NCBI GenBank assembly: GCA_030159075.1
Contig: BROG01000645.1
Coordinates: forward strand, 146,501-210,500
Origin: Atrina japonica
Taxonomy: Eukaryota > Mollusca > Bivalvia > Pterioida > Pinnidae
Direction of reading: 5' to 3'
Length of the DNA: 64,000 nt
In this document: piece after piece, positions 34,943 to 47,649 of the stretch
How positions within the stretch are numbered: position 1 is the first letter of the stretch
Layout: the number at the start of each line of letters is the position of its first letter
Made by a program: the position numbers and the translations under genes
The notes under the pieces: model-generated
What the model was told of the DNA's origin: nothing
Databases searched by the model: none
The model's input: the letters and a program-made list of their open reading frames with translations, nothing else

Positions 34943-35036
34943 TTAACCCATTCACCCCTGAGGACACATTTGGACTGGTCCAAGTCATTGAATTACAGAA
35001 GAGTTCATCATTGTTTTTCAGGAGCTGATGAGTTAA
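34943..35036 (+). mobile_element. Family F mini-element with TTAA at both ends
   Basis: It runs from TTAACCCATTCACCCCTGAG to TTTTTCAGGAGCTGATGAG then TTAA. The interior is ACACATTTGGACTGGTCC and ATTACAGAAGAGTTC with a small CAT insertion. Confidence 0.8.
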
Positions 35037-35067
35037 TAAAAAAGTCCTGCCACATTGGTACAAGCCT

Positions 35068-35093
35068 GTGCCACACATCAGAATGTGTGGCAC
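35068..35093. repeat. Perfect 10-bp hairpin
   Basis: GTGCCACACA (35068-35077), loop TCAGAA, TGTGTGGCAC (35084-35093). A related phrase, GGTCAAAATGTGTGGTAC, recurs at 35192-35209. No U-tract follows and no gene is adjacent. Confidence 0.8.
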
Positions 35094-35230
35094 GTCACTA
35101 TTATCTGACTACATGTGTATGTCTCCATATTAATTGAAGTTTGAAACACTTGCTCAGTTGCTGCACAATGGTCTAATAAGTCCATAGCACAGGTCAAAAT
35201 GTGTGGTACTTCACTTACAGCTGATGCCAT

Positions 35231-35405
35231 ATCTAGAGACCACTGTCATAAAAGACCACAAGTCTTGAGATACCACATTCTCAAAACCACTTGGTTCAAT
35301 AATCCTAGATGAAACCTGCTTTGAGCGGCCACCTGTGTTGTAAGACCAGATTTCAGTGGTACCAGTACATGTATAGGGGGTGGTCTTTTAAGATAGTTTT
35401 CACTG
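35231..35405 (+). mobile_element. Family A3 MITE, right end intact
   Basis: Blocks TAGAGACCACTGTCATAAAA, ACCACATTCTCAAAACCAC, TTGGTTCAATAATCC and GGCCACCTGTGTTGTAAG lead to a right end TAGTTTTCACTG followed by TA. Block order matches 12654-12836. Confidence 0.75.
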
Positions 35406-36056
35406 TACAACAATAAAACAAACACATAACTTTATATTCAGAATACAGTCAAGTGGCAATAAAATAATATCAGTTTACATTCATCCTTAGAACATGCAAT
35501 TACTTATTATACAAACAACCGAAATTTTGACTTACATGTGAATATGTATATATCGCCATCAAGTTTACAGTCGTCCTTTTTGAAAGCTCTGATCTAGTTA
35601 TAAAAGAACACTGGATATTTTATTTAGCACAGACTCGGAAATATTAATTAACACATTTTGCACTTAACCAGTTCAACATTTCAAATCGTGTCGGTCTAAA
35701 TATATATTTCATTTCCTTCCATGCATGTGTATCAGACAGCAAGGTCTAATTTATGCGTCATGCTGCATTGGTGAAAGTGAAGATAACTCCGATAACTCCG
35801 ATAACTCCGTTTCAGCTGATTGTTCCTAAAAACACATTCATCTTCATTTTGTATACGTAATGGATGCAAAAATGTGCCCTTTTTTTCTCAGAAAACCCAG
35901 TCCCTCCATTTAAACTTCTGGCTGAAGCACCGTAACAGTAAAAGGATTCAGTTTAATTGTTTACTGACTATAGCTAGCATTTTACACGCATATTTTTCAT
36001 CCAAGGATTTTTTGTTTAATTACACAGATTTGTATGATGTTTAAAATGTATAAATG
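35406..36056. other. No gene; three-fold GATAACTCCG repeat
   Basis: GATAACTCCG is repeated three times in tandem at 35782-35809. The 74-residue frame at 35820-36044 has no domain signal. Confidence 0.5.
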
Positions 36057-36262
36057 AGTCCTCCATGGGCGAGTGGTTGAAGCATTAGCCTTCCATGGAG
36101 TCTCTCACCTCTGTCAGCTTGTGTTCAAGTCCCCCTGCGACCTACATGTAAGTTAATTTTGCGAGGAAGTATGCCAGCTTATTGCGAAAGACCAGTGGTC
36201 TCTTCCTGTGTACATGTACATTGTAACTACATGTAGGTTCTTCCAACCATTATTAAAAACTG
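36057..36262 (+). mobile_element. SINE-2 copy with both pol III boxes recognisable
   Basis: The head reads GGGCGAGTGGTTGAAGC (A-box region, one fixed position off) and then GTGTTCAAGTCCCCC, which fits the B box. The body follows with TTAATTTTGCGAGGAAG, GCGAAAGACCAGTGGTCTC, GTACATTGTAACTAC, GGTTCTTCCAACC and TTAAAAACTGGC. It lacks the A-rich tail seen at 15990-16013. Confidence 0.8.
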
Positions 36263-36574
36263 GCTACCACTATGTGACAGAACAAGTTTGATTAAAATAG
36301 GCTCATCACTGCTGGTACTGCTGCGCATTTCTTTAGAAGAAGTAAAAAAATGTGTAAAAGTTAATAGCGGACGACTACAAAAGACGGTTGGAATAGGTCA
36401 CTGCGATGGGTCAAAATTTGTGCCAAGAGACGAATACAAATAAATAAAACAACAGTTCTCCTCCATTTTAATCGGAAAGATATAAGAACTTTCGCATCTT
36501 CTGATATGGACTAACTGAAGGAACAGTCCCCTGCCGACTGATACGGTACATACTTCTTGTGAAAACTCCCCGAG

Positions 36575-36645
36575 ATTCTGCTTAGTTTTGAACTCGCATT
36601 TTACACACGTCAGACAATTGCTCTATCGATGAGCTACAATGCACC
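36575..36645 (-). mobile_element. tRNA-like SINE head of another subtype
   Basis: The minus strand reads GTAGCTCATCGATAGAGC, AATTGTCTGACG and GCGAGTTCAAAAC. GTTCAAAAC fits the B box and the first part resembles a tRNA D-arm. No tRNA acceptor stem closes around it. The body of the putative SINE (36440-36575) is unlike SINE-1 and SINE-2. Confidence 0.55.
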
Positions 36646-37024
36646 ACAAGCGATCACCATATCGGATGATATATATATACACATATTTTGTTGATGGTCT
36701 GAATTCAACTGCATGAAATAATGATTGCTCTCTGCACTATACTCACTTTGAAGCTTGCGGCTACGGAAACATCAAAACATGATGATGACATACGATCTTA
36801 CATAATTTGACTGACACCTGTAACAAGACGTCAATATGCCTGTACATGTCATTTTGTGTACAATTAATTATGCGCATATGATTAAGATGATTGACAAGTT
36901 CAGTTATGATGTTCAAAATGTTACATGTATGCTTATAGGAAACACAAAATACAACTTGTCATACATGTACTTAAGAAAATTGACACTCCAAAACATACAT
37001 GTATAAACATACATTACACGAATA
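36646..37024. other. No gene; unassigned sequence
   Basis: Nothing recognised beyond TACATGTA-type motifs at 36924, 36961 and 36997. Confidence 0.45.
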
Positions 37025-37210
37025 CAGTGAAACTTGTATATAAAGACCTCCTTAATTAGGGGACACAAGAAAACCTGTCTTTATAGGGAAGTGGTCTTTA
37101 TATAAAGGTTGACTTGTACACAACTAGTACTACTATTGGGGACAGCAAAAAATGGTCTTTGTAACCAGGTGGTCTTTACACACAGGTGGTCACTAAAGCA
37201 GATTTTACTC
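37025..37210 (-). mobile_element. Family A1 MITE, complete, TA-flanked
   Basis: Reverse orientation: CAGTGAAACTTGTATATAAAG, GGGGACACAAGAAAACC, TCTTTATAGGGAAGTGG, TGTACACAACTAGTACTAC, GGACAGCAAAAAATGG and ending AGCAGATTTTACTC. TA flanks both sides (37023-37024, 37211-37212). Length equals that of 28183-28368. Confidence 0.9.
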
Positions 37211-37253
37211 TATGTACATGTACATAGTACAGTAACCAAACTAGGGATTCAAC

Positions 37254-37340
37254 TTAATCAAGCACCTCTAAAGCCATAATGGACCGGACCAAGCCATTGA
37301 TGTGAAGCAAAGTTGATTATCTCCTAAGGGTCAACAGCAT
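37254..37340 (+). mobile_element. Family F mini-element, diverged
   Basis: TTAATCAAGCACCTCTAAAGC, TAATGGACCGGACCAAGCC, ATTGATGTGAAGCAAAG and CTCCTAAGGGTCAAC follow F order but with more changes than any other copy. Confidence 0.45.
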
Positions 37341-37443
37341 TTATTCATCTTACAAAAATGTATTCAGGAATTCACGAGACAAAACATTCTAGCAAGGACT
37401 CAGTAATGGACCATTGACCAGTGGTCAGTAAAGTTTGTTATGT

Positions 37444-37607
37444 GCAGAGCCTCAGTGGCTGAGAGGTTAAAGTATTGCTATTTAACTCACCGACCTCTGA
37501 AAAACATTGGACTCTTTTGTAAATAATTGATTTACATGTACATGTAGATCAGCTTAGATTCAAGTGGGACTTTGAACCTGCACTAACTAAAGGTGAGAGA
37601 CTTCATG
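37444..37607. mobile_element. SINE head fragments interrupted by a family F copy
   Basis: CCTCAGTGGCTGAGAGGTTAA (plus strand) holds TGGCTGAGAGG, a full A-box match. At 37479-37541 a reverse F copy follows (TTAACTCACCGACCTCTG to TTGTAAATAATTGATTTAC). Then, on the minus strand, GCAGGTTCAAAGTCCCAC (37564-37581) is a perfect B box. The block is a nested mosaic of two oppositely oriented heads and one F element. Confidence 0.6.
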
Positions 37608-37910
37608 GTTGCTGTTGTTGTATTGTTATTTAACGTCCCACTCAAGAATCTTTTACTCATATATGGAAACGTCACAAAACGCCGGTGAAGGGCTTCAAAT
37701 ATTGGCCTACATTTTATGCTCAACAATTACGGCCATTGAGCAGTGAGGATTCTTTAATGCGCCGACGCCTACTGTGACAAGGGACATTAAGTTTTAATTG
37801 TCTCATCCAAAGGACAAAGAAAAGCCAGTTGCCTCCAGTTGTGAATCGAGCACTCGATGGGACTTACTGGTTTAAAGCATGATGCTCTAACCACACGGCC
37901 AGAGGCCCCA
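37608..37910 (-). mobile_element. SINE-1 copy, full length
   Basis: On the minus strand GGGGCCTCTGGCCGTGTGG, GTTAGAGCATCATGC, a degenerate B-box region, then GCGCATTAAAGAATCCTC, CTCAATGGCCGTAATTG, TTCACCGGCGTTTTGTGACG and AGTGGGACGTTAAATAAC, closing with an ACAACAACAGCAAC tail. It is longer than 26141-26344 because the segment TTAATGTCCCTTGTCACAG is kept. Confidence 0.8.
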
Positions 37911-38702
37911 ACTGAAAACTAGCCACAATTGTCAACCTCAAAAATTGTAAAACACATTAAAAACAAGCTTTTTCTATTGGCCTTTTTAACATAAACAAAA
38001 AATTCAAAAAATGAAATAATCCACCATATACAAACACTGTTCAAACTAAGGTGCTGACTCATCAAAATGCTGGTCAAGATCAAAAGACTCAAGAGGCACC
38101 GAAAAAAAAGAATATGACAGCAAGATTAAGACGATTAGTATGTCCCGGAATGGATAAATATTGACTTAGTTATTAAAAACCATCAAGGTTTATTTACAAA
38201 ATAGTGTTGTGTTTTGCATACTTCAAATTGTCCGACAAAACAGTGTGTTGGCAGACATGTAGAGCAGAGTGCATAACCCTCGAATGTTTTATTTAAATAC
38301 AGAAACTGGGTACACATACATGCACTACAGTCGGTCTTAAGAGTTTGGCATACATGTATTACTGTAATGGCATTGATACAACGTACATGTACATACAGTT
38401 CATACTGTACATGCACATGTACATTTGTACTTTAATTTTAGCCATTTAGGGCTTTGATTGATGAAGATTGTGACAGAACTGCTATTTAGTGAGGTGAACT
38501 CTCTAGCACTAAAGACAGGATCTTAGACAATTTATCATATTTGACCATTAAAAAAACTCCAGGTGACAAAAAAAAAATTGAAGAATTAGGGGGCGGAATG
38601 TTGGGGGTATTATCAGGGCAATTCACAGTGCATTTTTTGTGTAAAACATGATGGCATACACGTACTTGTTCAGTGGACAACACATACATATATACACAGC
38701 CA
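37911..38702. other. No gene; unassigned sequence
   Basis: AT-rich; a poly-A run at 38571-38578 and ACATGTACAT clusters at 38386-38422. No element recognised. Confidence 0.45.
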
Positions 38703-39032
38703 CAGGACTTTCATTCCTCCAAATTTCTAGCCGATATTGGGCTAATAATTCCCAACCAAATATCATATCGTTTTTCCACAATTTTTTGGCCAAAAATTTC
38801 CAAAAATGAACTTAACATCTTTTCATTTTTTCTCATTTTTATGCTGATATTTTCTTCAATCATTGTTTTTCTTGAAAGCTGAAATACGACAGCTTGACAA
38901 TAAAAAAGTTTAAAAAGAAAAAGAAATAGCAAAAAAGTGAAATAAATGAAATGCCTTATGGAAAAACTCCCAATTTTGAGCCAAATTCCCAATTCCAGCA
39001 CCATGTCCCCAAAAAGGTAAGAAAAATCTGTG
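38703..39032. mobile_element. Family G copy, diverged
   Basis: CAATTTTGAGCCAAATTCCC, AATTCCAGCACCATGTCCCC and GGTAAGAAAAATCTGTG parallel the right half of family G. The left half has GATATTGGGCTAATAATTCCC. A 119-residue minus-strand frame across it is a by-product. Confidence 0.5.
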
Positions 39033-40889
<1,857 letters not shown>

Positions 40890-41032
40890 ACTCTCAAGAA
40901 AGACCGCCTGCTTAATATGAGACCACATTCTGAAAACCATTTAGTTAAACCTCTTTCGAGAGACCACCTGTCTTGACAGACCACATATTCAGTGGCAGAT
41001 AGGGTGGTTTCTCAAGACGGATTCCACTATGT
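40890..41032 (+). mobile_element. Family A3 MITE fragment
   Basis: CTCTCAAGAAAGACCGCCTG, GAGACCACATTCTGAAAACC, TTTCGAGAGACCACCTGTC and TGGTTTCTCAAGACGGATTC follow A3 order; the right end CCACTATGTA is slightly altered. Confidence 0.7.
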
Positions 41033-41557
41033 AAATACATGTAATGATACACTTTGTGTCAATCGTCAAAAATTTGTTGTTAATATACATGTACCTGAAA
41101 TTACGTCTTTTAGATTGCCCAATAAAAGTAATAGGAATTTCTCATAAAACATAATCATCAATACATTTTCAGTTTGTCATGCTTTCTATTTTCTGCATTT
41201 GCGAAGGTTCATTCGGTACAACCACCAAAACAAGCGGAGCTGTTTAAAATACATCTCATAAACTTGTGGTGATCTATTTCTCATTTTCCTTGTTTTTCGC
41301 AAAGATATAATTACCATATATATTAACCACAAGTTTTACTTTATAAACTCTAAAACATTATACATTCACGTACAATTAAAGGGCATTTTGACTTTAAAAA
41401 GTGAGGTTCATTAGTTACTCGCTAAAATGTAAACATATATAGGTAATAGTTTTCCTACCAAATATGTGACCTGTACATTATATACATGTACTGGTAGAGC
41501 TCTATAAAACGACTATGGTGGAAGTATCAAGAGTATCATAGGGTTACTTTTAATATG
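41033..41557. other. No gene; unassigned sequence
   Basis: AT-rich, nothing recognised. Confidence 0.45.
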
Positions 41558-41719
41558 CAGTGAAACCTGTATATAGGGGCCAGAAAATATTGGCCTTTAT
41601 GTGCAGGTGACCCTTATACACAGTTTCAATTGAATTGAAGTATGCAGTCTAGGGACTTGAAAAAAACTGGCCTTTATAAACAGGTAATCCTTATATAGAG
41701 GTGGCTGCTATAGCAGGTT

Positions 41720-41720
<1 letters not shown>
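41558..41720 (-). mobile_element. Family A2 MITE, right end replaced by (TA)n
   Basis: CAGTGAAACCTGTATATAGG, GGCCAGAAAATATTGGCC, GGTGACCCTTATACACAG, AAGTATGCAGTCTAGGGAC and ATATAGAGGTGGCTGC lead to TATAGCAGGTTTATATAT, where the terminus grades into a TA microsatellite. Confidence 0.8.

Positions 41721-41783
<63 letters not shown>
41721..41783. repeat. (TA)n microsatellite
   Basis: About 30 TA units with one G interruption (ATGTA) near 41737. It starts exactly at the end of an A2 element, so the TA-rich terminus probably seeded it. Confidence 0.9.
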
Positions 41784-41785
<2 letters not shown>

Positions 41786-42945
41786 AATGTATATATAAAT
41801 GTAGTTTGTATACTAGTAACTGACAGAAACAGCAACTTCAGAGATCAATGAATGTTCTTTGGTCCGACTACACCAAATTAAACCCATCAAAAATTTAAAG
41901 CTCTCAAAAAACTAAAATTAACTTCATGAAAAGACTGCACCAATAAGCCCACTGATAGCTCAAGCATGCAGTCTCCTTTATTTGATATCACATTAAACTG
42001 TTCACTTGAAAATATGTTTATAATTTATTGAAAATACACTAAAATAATCAATTAACCACTTTACCTTCTATTTGTGTCTGGAAGGAATTCTATTACAAGT
42101 ATATATTTGAATCTTTCATTTAAGTCAAATGACTTTTTCATGAGTGTTTTTGGTGGAAAAGTTACATAACTTTTGAATGACATGTACATCATAGAATATA
42201 CATAATTCCAGAAGTACATGTATATAAACAGGTATACACAGGTATGTACTGAAAAAAAGACAAATAAATGGAGAAAATATACATTGTCCAAGAGAATATG
42301 TACATATATAATACAGTGATACAAGTCCTGATTCACATCTTCTGCAGTGCCACTGAAATGTGATCTAATATATGACATACATGTATGACCACACTGGGTC
42401 ATCAGAGAATCGGAGAGGAGAGATCTAAGAATGTACATATAGAGGGTGGTTTTCAGGTGGCAGATACATGTACAGGTATACAATGTAATTGCATTGAAAA
42501 GTGATTTTTTTTTTCATTCACAATGTCCATGAATTTAAACTGTATATACATGTATTTTTCAGATATCATTTATCCACAGGCCTAGGGTGAGAAAAAAAAT
42601 TGAGCGATTTTGAAATTGACTTGTCTTGGGCTGTCATTGATGAGAAATTAGATATCGATAAGTAAAAAGTATCGATATATCGATAAATGAAATAACATGG
42701 TACTTCTATGAATAATGCATTCAAAATTTATACATATGTAGACTCATTGTAATATTTAGGTTCTTTGACCCCAATTCTACCCCACTCCCAGGGGCATGTG
42801 ATGTCAGTGAAGTGTGAGCAACCCTAAGATGAACTTATACAGTCCAGTCCAAGTTTGATTACTATATCACAATCCAAACTTGAAATATTGCACTTTATAT
42901 GTAAGCCAGACGGAATTACAGAGAGACGGAGGATCCAAACACTAG
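41784..42945. other. No gene; ATCGATA palindromes
   Basis: ATATCGATAAG and TATCGATATATCGATAAATG lie at 42651-42688 and contain the palindrome ATCGATATATCGAT. A 140-residue minus-strand frame (42061-42483) shows no domain. Confidence 0.45.
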
Positions 42946-42978
42946 ATGCCCCCAGTGGACCTTTCAGGCCGGGGGCAT
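42946..42978. repeat. 8-bp hairpin at a mobile-element end
   Basis: ATGCCCCC (42946-42953) and GGGGGCAT (42971-42978) are perfectly inverted. They are preceded by GACGGAGGATCCAAACAC and followed by an A run, a text I associate with the end of a common bivalve repeat. The element itself is not delimited. Confidence 0.55.
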
Positions 42979-44049
42979 AAAAAAAAGTTCAAATTTAGTG
43001 AGCTCAAGTCGTTTGTACCTGCAACCTGAGCAAAGGATCTTAGTTCAAGCCTTATAGGGACCAATTCATATAACTTGGCAGGGCAGAAACCCTTATTTTG
43101 GGAAAAATACAAACAGTAGCGTTTTGCTCTCTGACAGAACCCAGAGACTTAAGATGTACCACTTTATCATGACAAACCTGTTAACAGTTTACCATGCTCT
43201 GTGATATCATGCATAACTGTAAGTACTGTAGCTCATATCTTTGTGGCTAAAACTAGTCTGCCACCCCTTTTATCATTTAATTTAGACTATGCATGTTTGT
43301 AAACATAAGCCAGTACAGCCTATACATGTACACCTATAATCTTATACATGTGCATACATCATTACATGTATATTAAGAGTAATTCTCTGTAAAGACCAAA
43401 GAATTATCAAAGTGCTGAGAAATGGTATGTCACAGAATACGCTCATATTTACTATATATGTTTATTATAGAATACTAAAACATAATATTGATTTTAAAAT
43501 TGAAAAAAAATATTTATATTGATGGCAACAAAGAGTTGTTTTTTCACAAGATTTGTCCTCTTACCCATATAGAAAAAGGCATTTTTGCATAGTTTCAACA
43601 CTTTATTTTTATTTAACATACAAGATATATCAATAATGTAAATATTTTATTTGAATCACCTTCGATATTCATAAAATCCAAATGATTCAGTACAGAAGTA
43701 TTTTGCCTAACAACTTAAAGATAGGGGGTTTCTGCAATTATCCAATTAACGAAATTTATGATTTTTTGATTTTTCAAGACTTTACCTCCCAAAAACGCAG
43801 CATAGAAATTGCTTTTAGACCTAAAGTTTGAATAAGTCTTATAGAACAATATATCATAAAATCAGAGCGGGGTATTTTTTTTCGTTTCTTAGCAACGGTT
43901 ACTCAAAGTTTGGCTATTTTTAAGAATTTTCAACGTATATAGTTCAATAAATTTCTCCTATCATTTCAAATCTTCATAATATTTTTAAATCTAACTTTTC
44001 AAATATAGTAAATAACAATTGTCGAGATCACATAATATATATAATTTCA
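42979..44049. other. No gene; unassigned AT-rich sequence
   Basis: TACATGTA is last seen near 43362-43372 and then stops for about 2.5 kb. No element copies are recognised. Confidence 0.5.
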
Positions 44050-44940
44050 TTATATACTGTATTAGCAATATAATATACCTAAATATTTACCCCCAGATTT
44101 CCCGCGTCCGTTTAAATCAGGACTCCGACATTGTCTCTTTTCAAAACCGATTTATATATCTCGTAAATCTTGACTTTTACACAAAATATGCTATTTGATT
44201 GTCATTTATAATATTTAGGGACACCTATATCATATACAATATTATATTCAATTTATTTAAGTCAAAAAGCTTCAGATTATTTTAAATTGACCCGACATCT
44301 CAACTCCGCCACTGAAATCTGACTATAATTTTAGTGTGCTTTCAACAGCCAAAATCTAGGAAATCTAAAACGAACCAAAATTTGAGTAATTTTTACTGAA
44401 AATAAATCAGAAAGATGTCATTAAATTATCATTTAAAAGATTACTTAAATACAATTAGAACTGAGTGAGAAATCAACGATTATTTATTTCGAATCCGCCG
44501 CTAATCAAATCCGAAAACACTATACTATCAGGAATCCGACATTAGCATCTTTTCAATCCGACTCTGTAGTATTACTACAGCGATTACAATTATGATTGCT
44601 AACGAAAAATAAGTGATTTTAGTGTCATTTAATGGGAAGGATATTATCATAAATGATTGTGATATATACTTTACTTAAAGTTTAAGTATAACAAATTAAC
44701 TTAAATCGATCCAATACCTCGACTCCGCCGTGGAATCCTTACTAAATTTAGTGTGCCAACGGTGAGACAATGTCACGTTAATCGAGTCCAAAATAATTTT
44801 GTATAATTTTCTATTGTGAATGATGTAAAATACCACAATAAAGATATACTACAATTATTGTGTTCTTTGAAATATTGGGAAGAAATCGACAATTACGATT
44901 CCGCGATTTCTCGATCCGTCTCCGCCTCCGAATACTACTT
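44050..44940. repeat. Diverged tandem repeat of about 415 bp
   Basis: Matching blocks recur at nearly constant spacing. TCCGACATTGTCTCTTTTCA (44124) pairs with TCCGACATTAGCATCTTTTC (44535), 411 bp apart. ACTCCGCCACTGAAATCTGA (44303) pairs with ACTCCGCCGTGGAATCCTTA (44722), 419 bp apart, each followed by TTTAGTGTGC. GAGAAATCAACGATTATTT (44468) pairs with GAAGAAATCGACAATTACG (44879). Between the blocks the sequence is AT-rich and diverged. I see two full units and the start of a third. Confidence 0.65.
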
Positions 44941-46016
44941 TTAATGACCGCCTTAATCAACGTGAGATAGACCTCTAGTTTATTGCAAACGATCATGGTT
45001 ATTTTTTTAGCGCATACACAGACCACGATTTCGGCTAATTGACAGAGTGTGAAACGGAAAACATTCAAATTCCGGTTGAGAAAACGGGGTAGCGATAGAT
45101 GTGGACGTAAAAAACACCCAAAACCTAAAAATTGGTCGTATTTGCGAGTGATTTGGTTGCATTATGAATCTTGTTTATTGCAATACGATTTCTTGTATCC
45201 ACATGTAGTACCCGAGTTCACATAAGCTGTTCATTTCCAATTTTATCAAAGGGTTCTCTTTTTGCACGGATAAAAAATTATGTTGATGTTGTCCAATGAA
45301 TTATTAAATAGTAACAAAAATACCCACTGAGATATTTTGCTGTTCACCTACTAATGTTACTAAAGTCACTAGAGATAAATGAGCGATTTCCTATGCTGTT
45401 TTTACAGAGGCCTGATTTAAATTTGCACGGATTTCCCTATATTAACCTAAAAAACAACAACTTTCAACTGGTCTTTTTTAAAAACGGAGGCATTACGATC
45501 CCCGATATTTTCTACCATGTTCGTTAAGTCATCAATAAGTAATACAAAAAAAACTGCTGTCAAAACTGACAAATATCACATTTCATGAAATTTACTAATA
45601 TGGCTATTTCCATTAGGTTACCTATTCAATATAGATAAATGATCCTTTGTTATGGTAACGAGGAAGTTTTACTGGGAAAAAATTGTAAGGTTTTGTTACT
45701 CTCATGCCAGGCTATCATTGTGACCAGCTGCCTTAAAAATTTGCGATATACCATTTCTGACCAATTTTGGTCTTTACAGAGAATTACTCTTAAATGTTTA
45801 CGATGTATGTCCATGTTTTGTGTATAATTCATAAAAACTTGAATTTTATTTCGTTTCACTTGAGCGGAATGCTTTTAGAAAATAAATTATGATTATAGAT
45901 AAACATTTTATACATGTACAAATAATACTACAAAAATTATTTTATTTTGAATATCGAGACATTCAAATGATTTTTACTTGTAAACAAATATTTACAATGT
46001 GCGATTTAATCATAAA
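44941..46016. other. No gene; unassigned sequence
   Basis: Frames at 44811-45068 (minus) and 45639-45859 (both strands) show no domain. TACATGTA returns at 45912. Confidence 0.45.
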
Positions 46017-46051
46017 TATATATATCCATATATATATATATATAAGGTATA

Positions 46052-46100
<49 letters not shown>

Positions 46101-46172
46101 TCTATATATAGAGAGAGAGATGTATATATATATATATCTATCTATATATATATAGATCTATATATATATATA
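46017..46172. repeat. (TA)n tract with embedded hairpins
   Basis: TA repeats are broken by TACATCTCT (46095-46103) and AGAGATGTA (46116-46124), which are perfectly inverted, and by ATAGATCTAT near 46152. The whole tract is self-complementary and could extrude as a cruciform. Confidence 0.9.
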
Positions 46173-46485
46173 TATTTATTTATTTCTCTCATACCTGCCT
46201 ATATAATATAGAGTAGGCCCATATATAGATATAATACACCTATGGAATACCTGTGTGTACATGTACATATCACGTGATATGCGTATGAACATTATTTTTT
46301 TTAGGAATGAACCGTGTGTAAAATTAGCTAGTCAAAAAATGACACCAAGACAACAACTTCCCCAATAATATGTATGTAACCGGTCATTACATTCTATCAA
46401 TAATTACATGTTTCCATTTTACCATTTCGAAGTCATATAGAAATATACGTCAGTCTAAACTCTGGCCTAATCTAATGCCTTTGAC
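46173..46485. other. No gene; unassigned sequence
   Basis: Short AT-rich stretch; nothing recognised. Confidence 0.4.
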
Positions 46486-46679
46486 ATACTTGTCAAGTCC
46501 CCCCCATAAATAAGGAGACTCCCTATTTTTTCTGTAAAATTTTGATAATTTCTTCAAGAAAAATGAATATCTCTCCCATGAAAAATTTTAATTTTCCTAT
46601 TAATTCTTACTAAAATTTAGAGTCTCCCCCATGAGATTGAAAAATCTCCCCCTAAAAGTTTTTCAAGGTTGGCAAGTAT
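46486..46679. mobile_element. MITE-like element with ATACTTGYCAA ends
   Basis: The left end ATACTTGTCAAGTCCCCCC and right end, read from the minus strand, ATACTTGCCAACCTTG share inverted ATACTTGYCAA. CTCCC-type blocks inside (AGACTCCCTA, TCTCTCCCATG, AGTCTCCCCCATGAG, AATCTCCCCCT) repeat irregularly. At 194 bp it is non-coding. Confidence 0.6.
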
Positions 46680-47649
46680 ATATATGCTTTGAAACTGACA
46701 GTATGCCTATAGCACTACCACAACGCTTCAAGTTCAATGTCCGGTTATCCAGATGAAGCATACAGGTCGGCCCGTTAATTTCACTTCATAATCATGCTTA
46801 TGTGAACGATACAATGCTCTGAATATATCTACCATTTACATTTAAAGTAGTGGCCTGGGCTTACTAGGCTAAAACACTGATATTTCTTCTGCCAAGTTCT
46901 GTCATCGGTATGCCTTCTGGGCTACATGATCCACTGTACGTCAGCAGTAATTGCCAATTTTCGAAAGAGTTGCATCCAATTGTACTCTCAAATATGTAAA
47001 TTCCAGTGCATAAAAATCGACAACAGGAAAACACATACCTTAACAATTGTACAAATACAATGTAACATCAACGTCACAAACAATGCCAAAATCCAAAGAT
47101 ACTGCCCGTCATTTACCATTCAGACCGTGATCGAAAGTTAACCCACTTCCACAACAAGCCGCTGACCAACTTTTCCTTGTACACGTATGATGTGACGTCA
47201 CCTACCGAATTTAATCTGTGAACTAAATGCCACTTGTATCTCTAGAATAAATTACATTTTGTTTTATCTATCAAAGCTTGACTGTTGAATTACCTAATGC
47301 TAAAATGTATATTATCATGTGGTTCAAAAGAATTAAAGGCTAGATCTATTTTCTCTTGCGTAATATTTGGTCATTTTACCATTTTACCTAAATATGTCGC
47401 TTTCCTGCTGCTATCAAGCAACTATGCATAACTTCTTCAAAAGGTAAAATTACAGGTTGATATGCAACCACGTTGCCACTTACAGGGTCGAGGACTTCAA
47501 AAATGTTAAAATTTTCAGGGTTCGTAAGGAAATAAAAAAGATATATTTGTTTTCAAAATGGCGACATTTTCAATTAATAAAATAAGATATGAGCTTGTAT
47601 AATTTATGAAAAGATAAAATGTATGACAGATAAATACACTTTCATATGC
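46680..47649. other. No gene recognised
   Basis: A minus-strand frame (46864-47046) ends in a stretch of mixed composition (LLTYSGSCSPEGIPMTELG) that could be coding-like, but no splice sites or family match support it. Confidence 0.4.

Noticed and set aside
42061..42483. 140-residue minus-strand frame
   Set aside because: Rich in TACATGTA-derived tyrosine, methionine, valine and histidine; no domain.
46864..47046. Minus-strand frame with mixed composition
   Set aside because: Looks slightly protein-like near its end, but there is no acceptor, no donor and no family I recognise.
47193..47200. CRE-like TGACGTCA (also at 58189-58196)
   Set aside because: Single 8-bp palindromes with no adjacent gene or second site; expected occasionally by chance.
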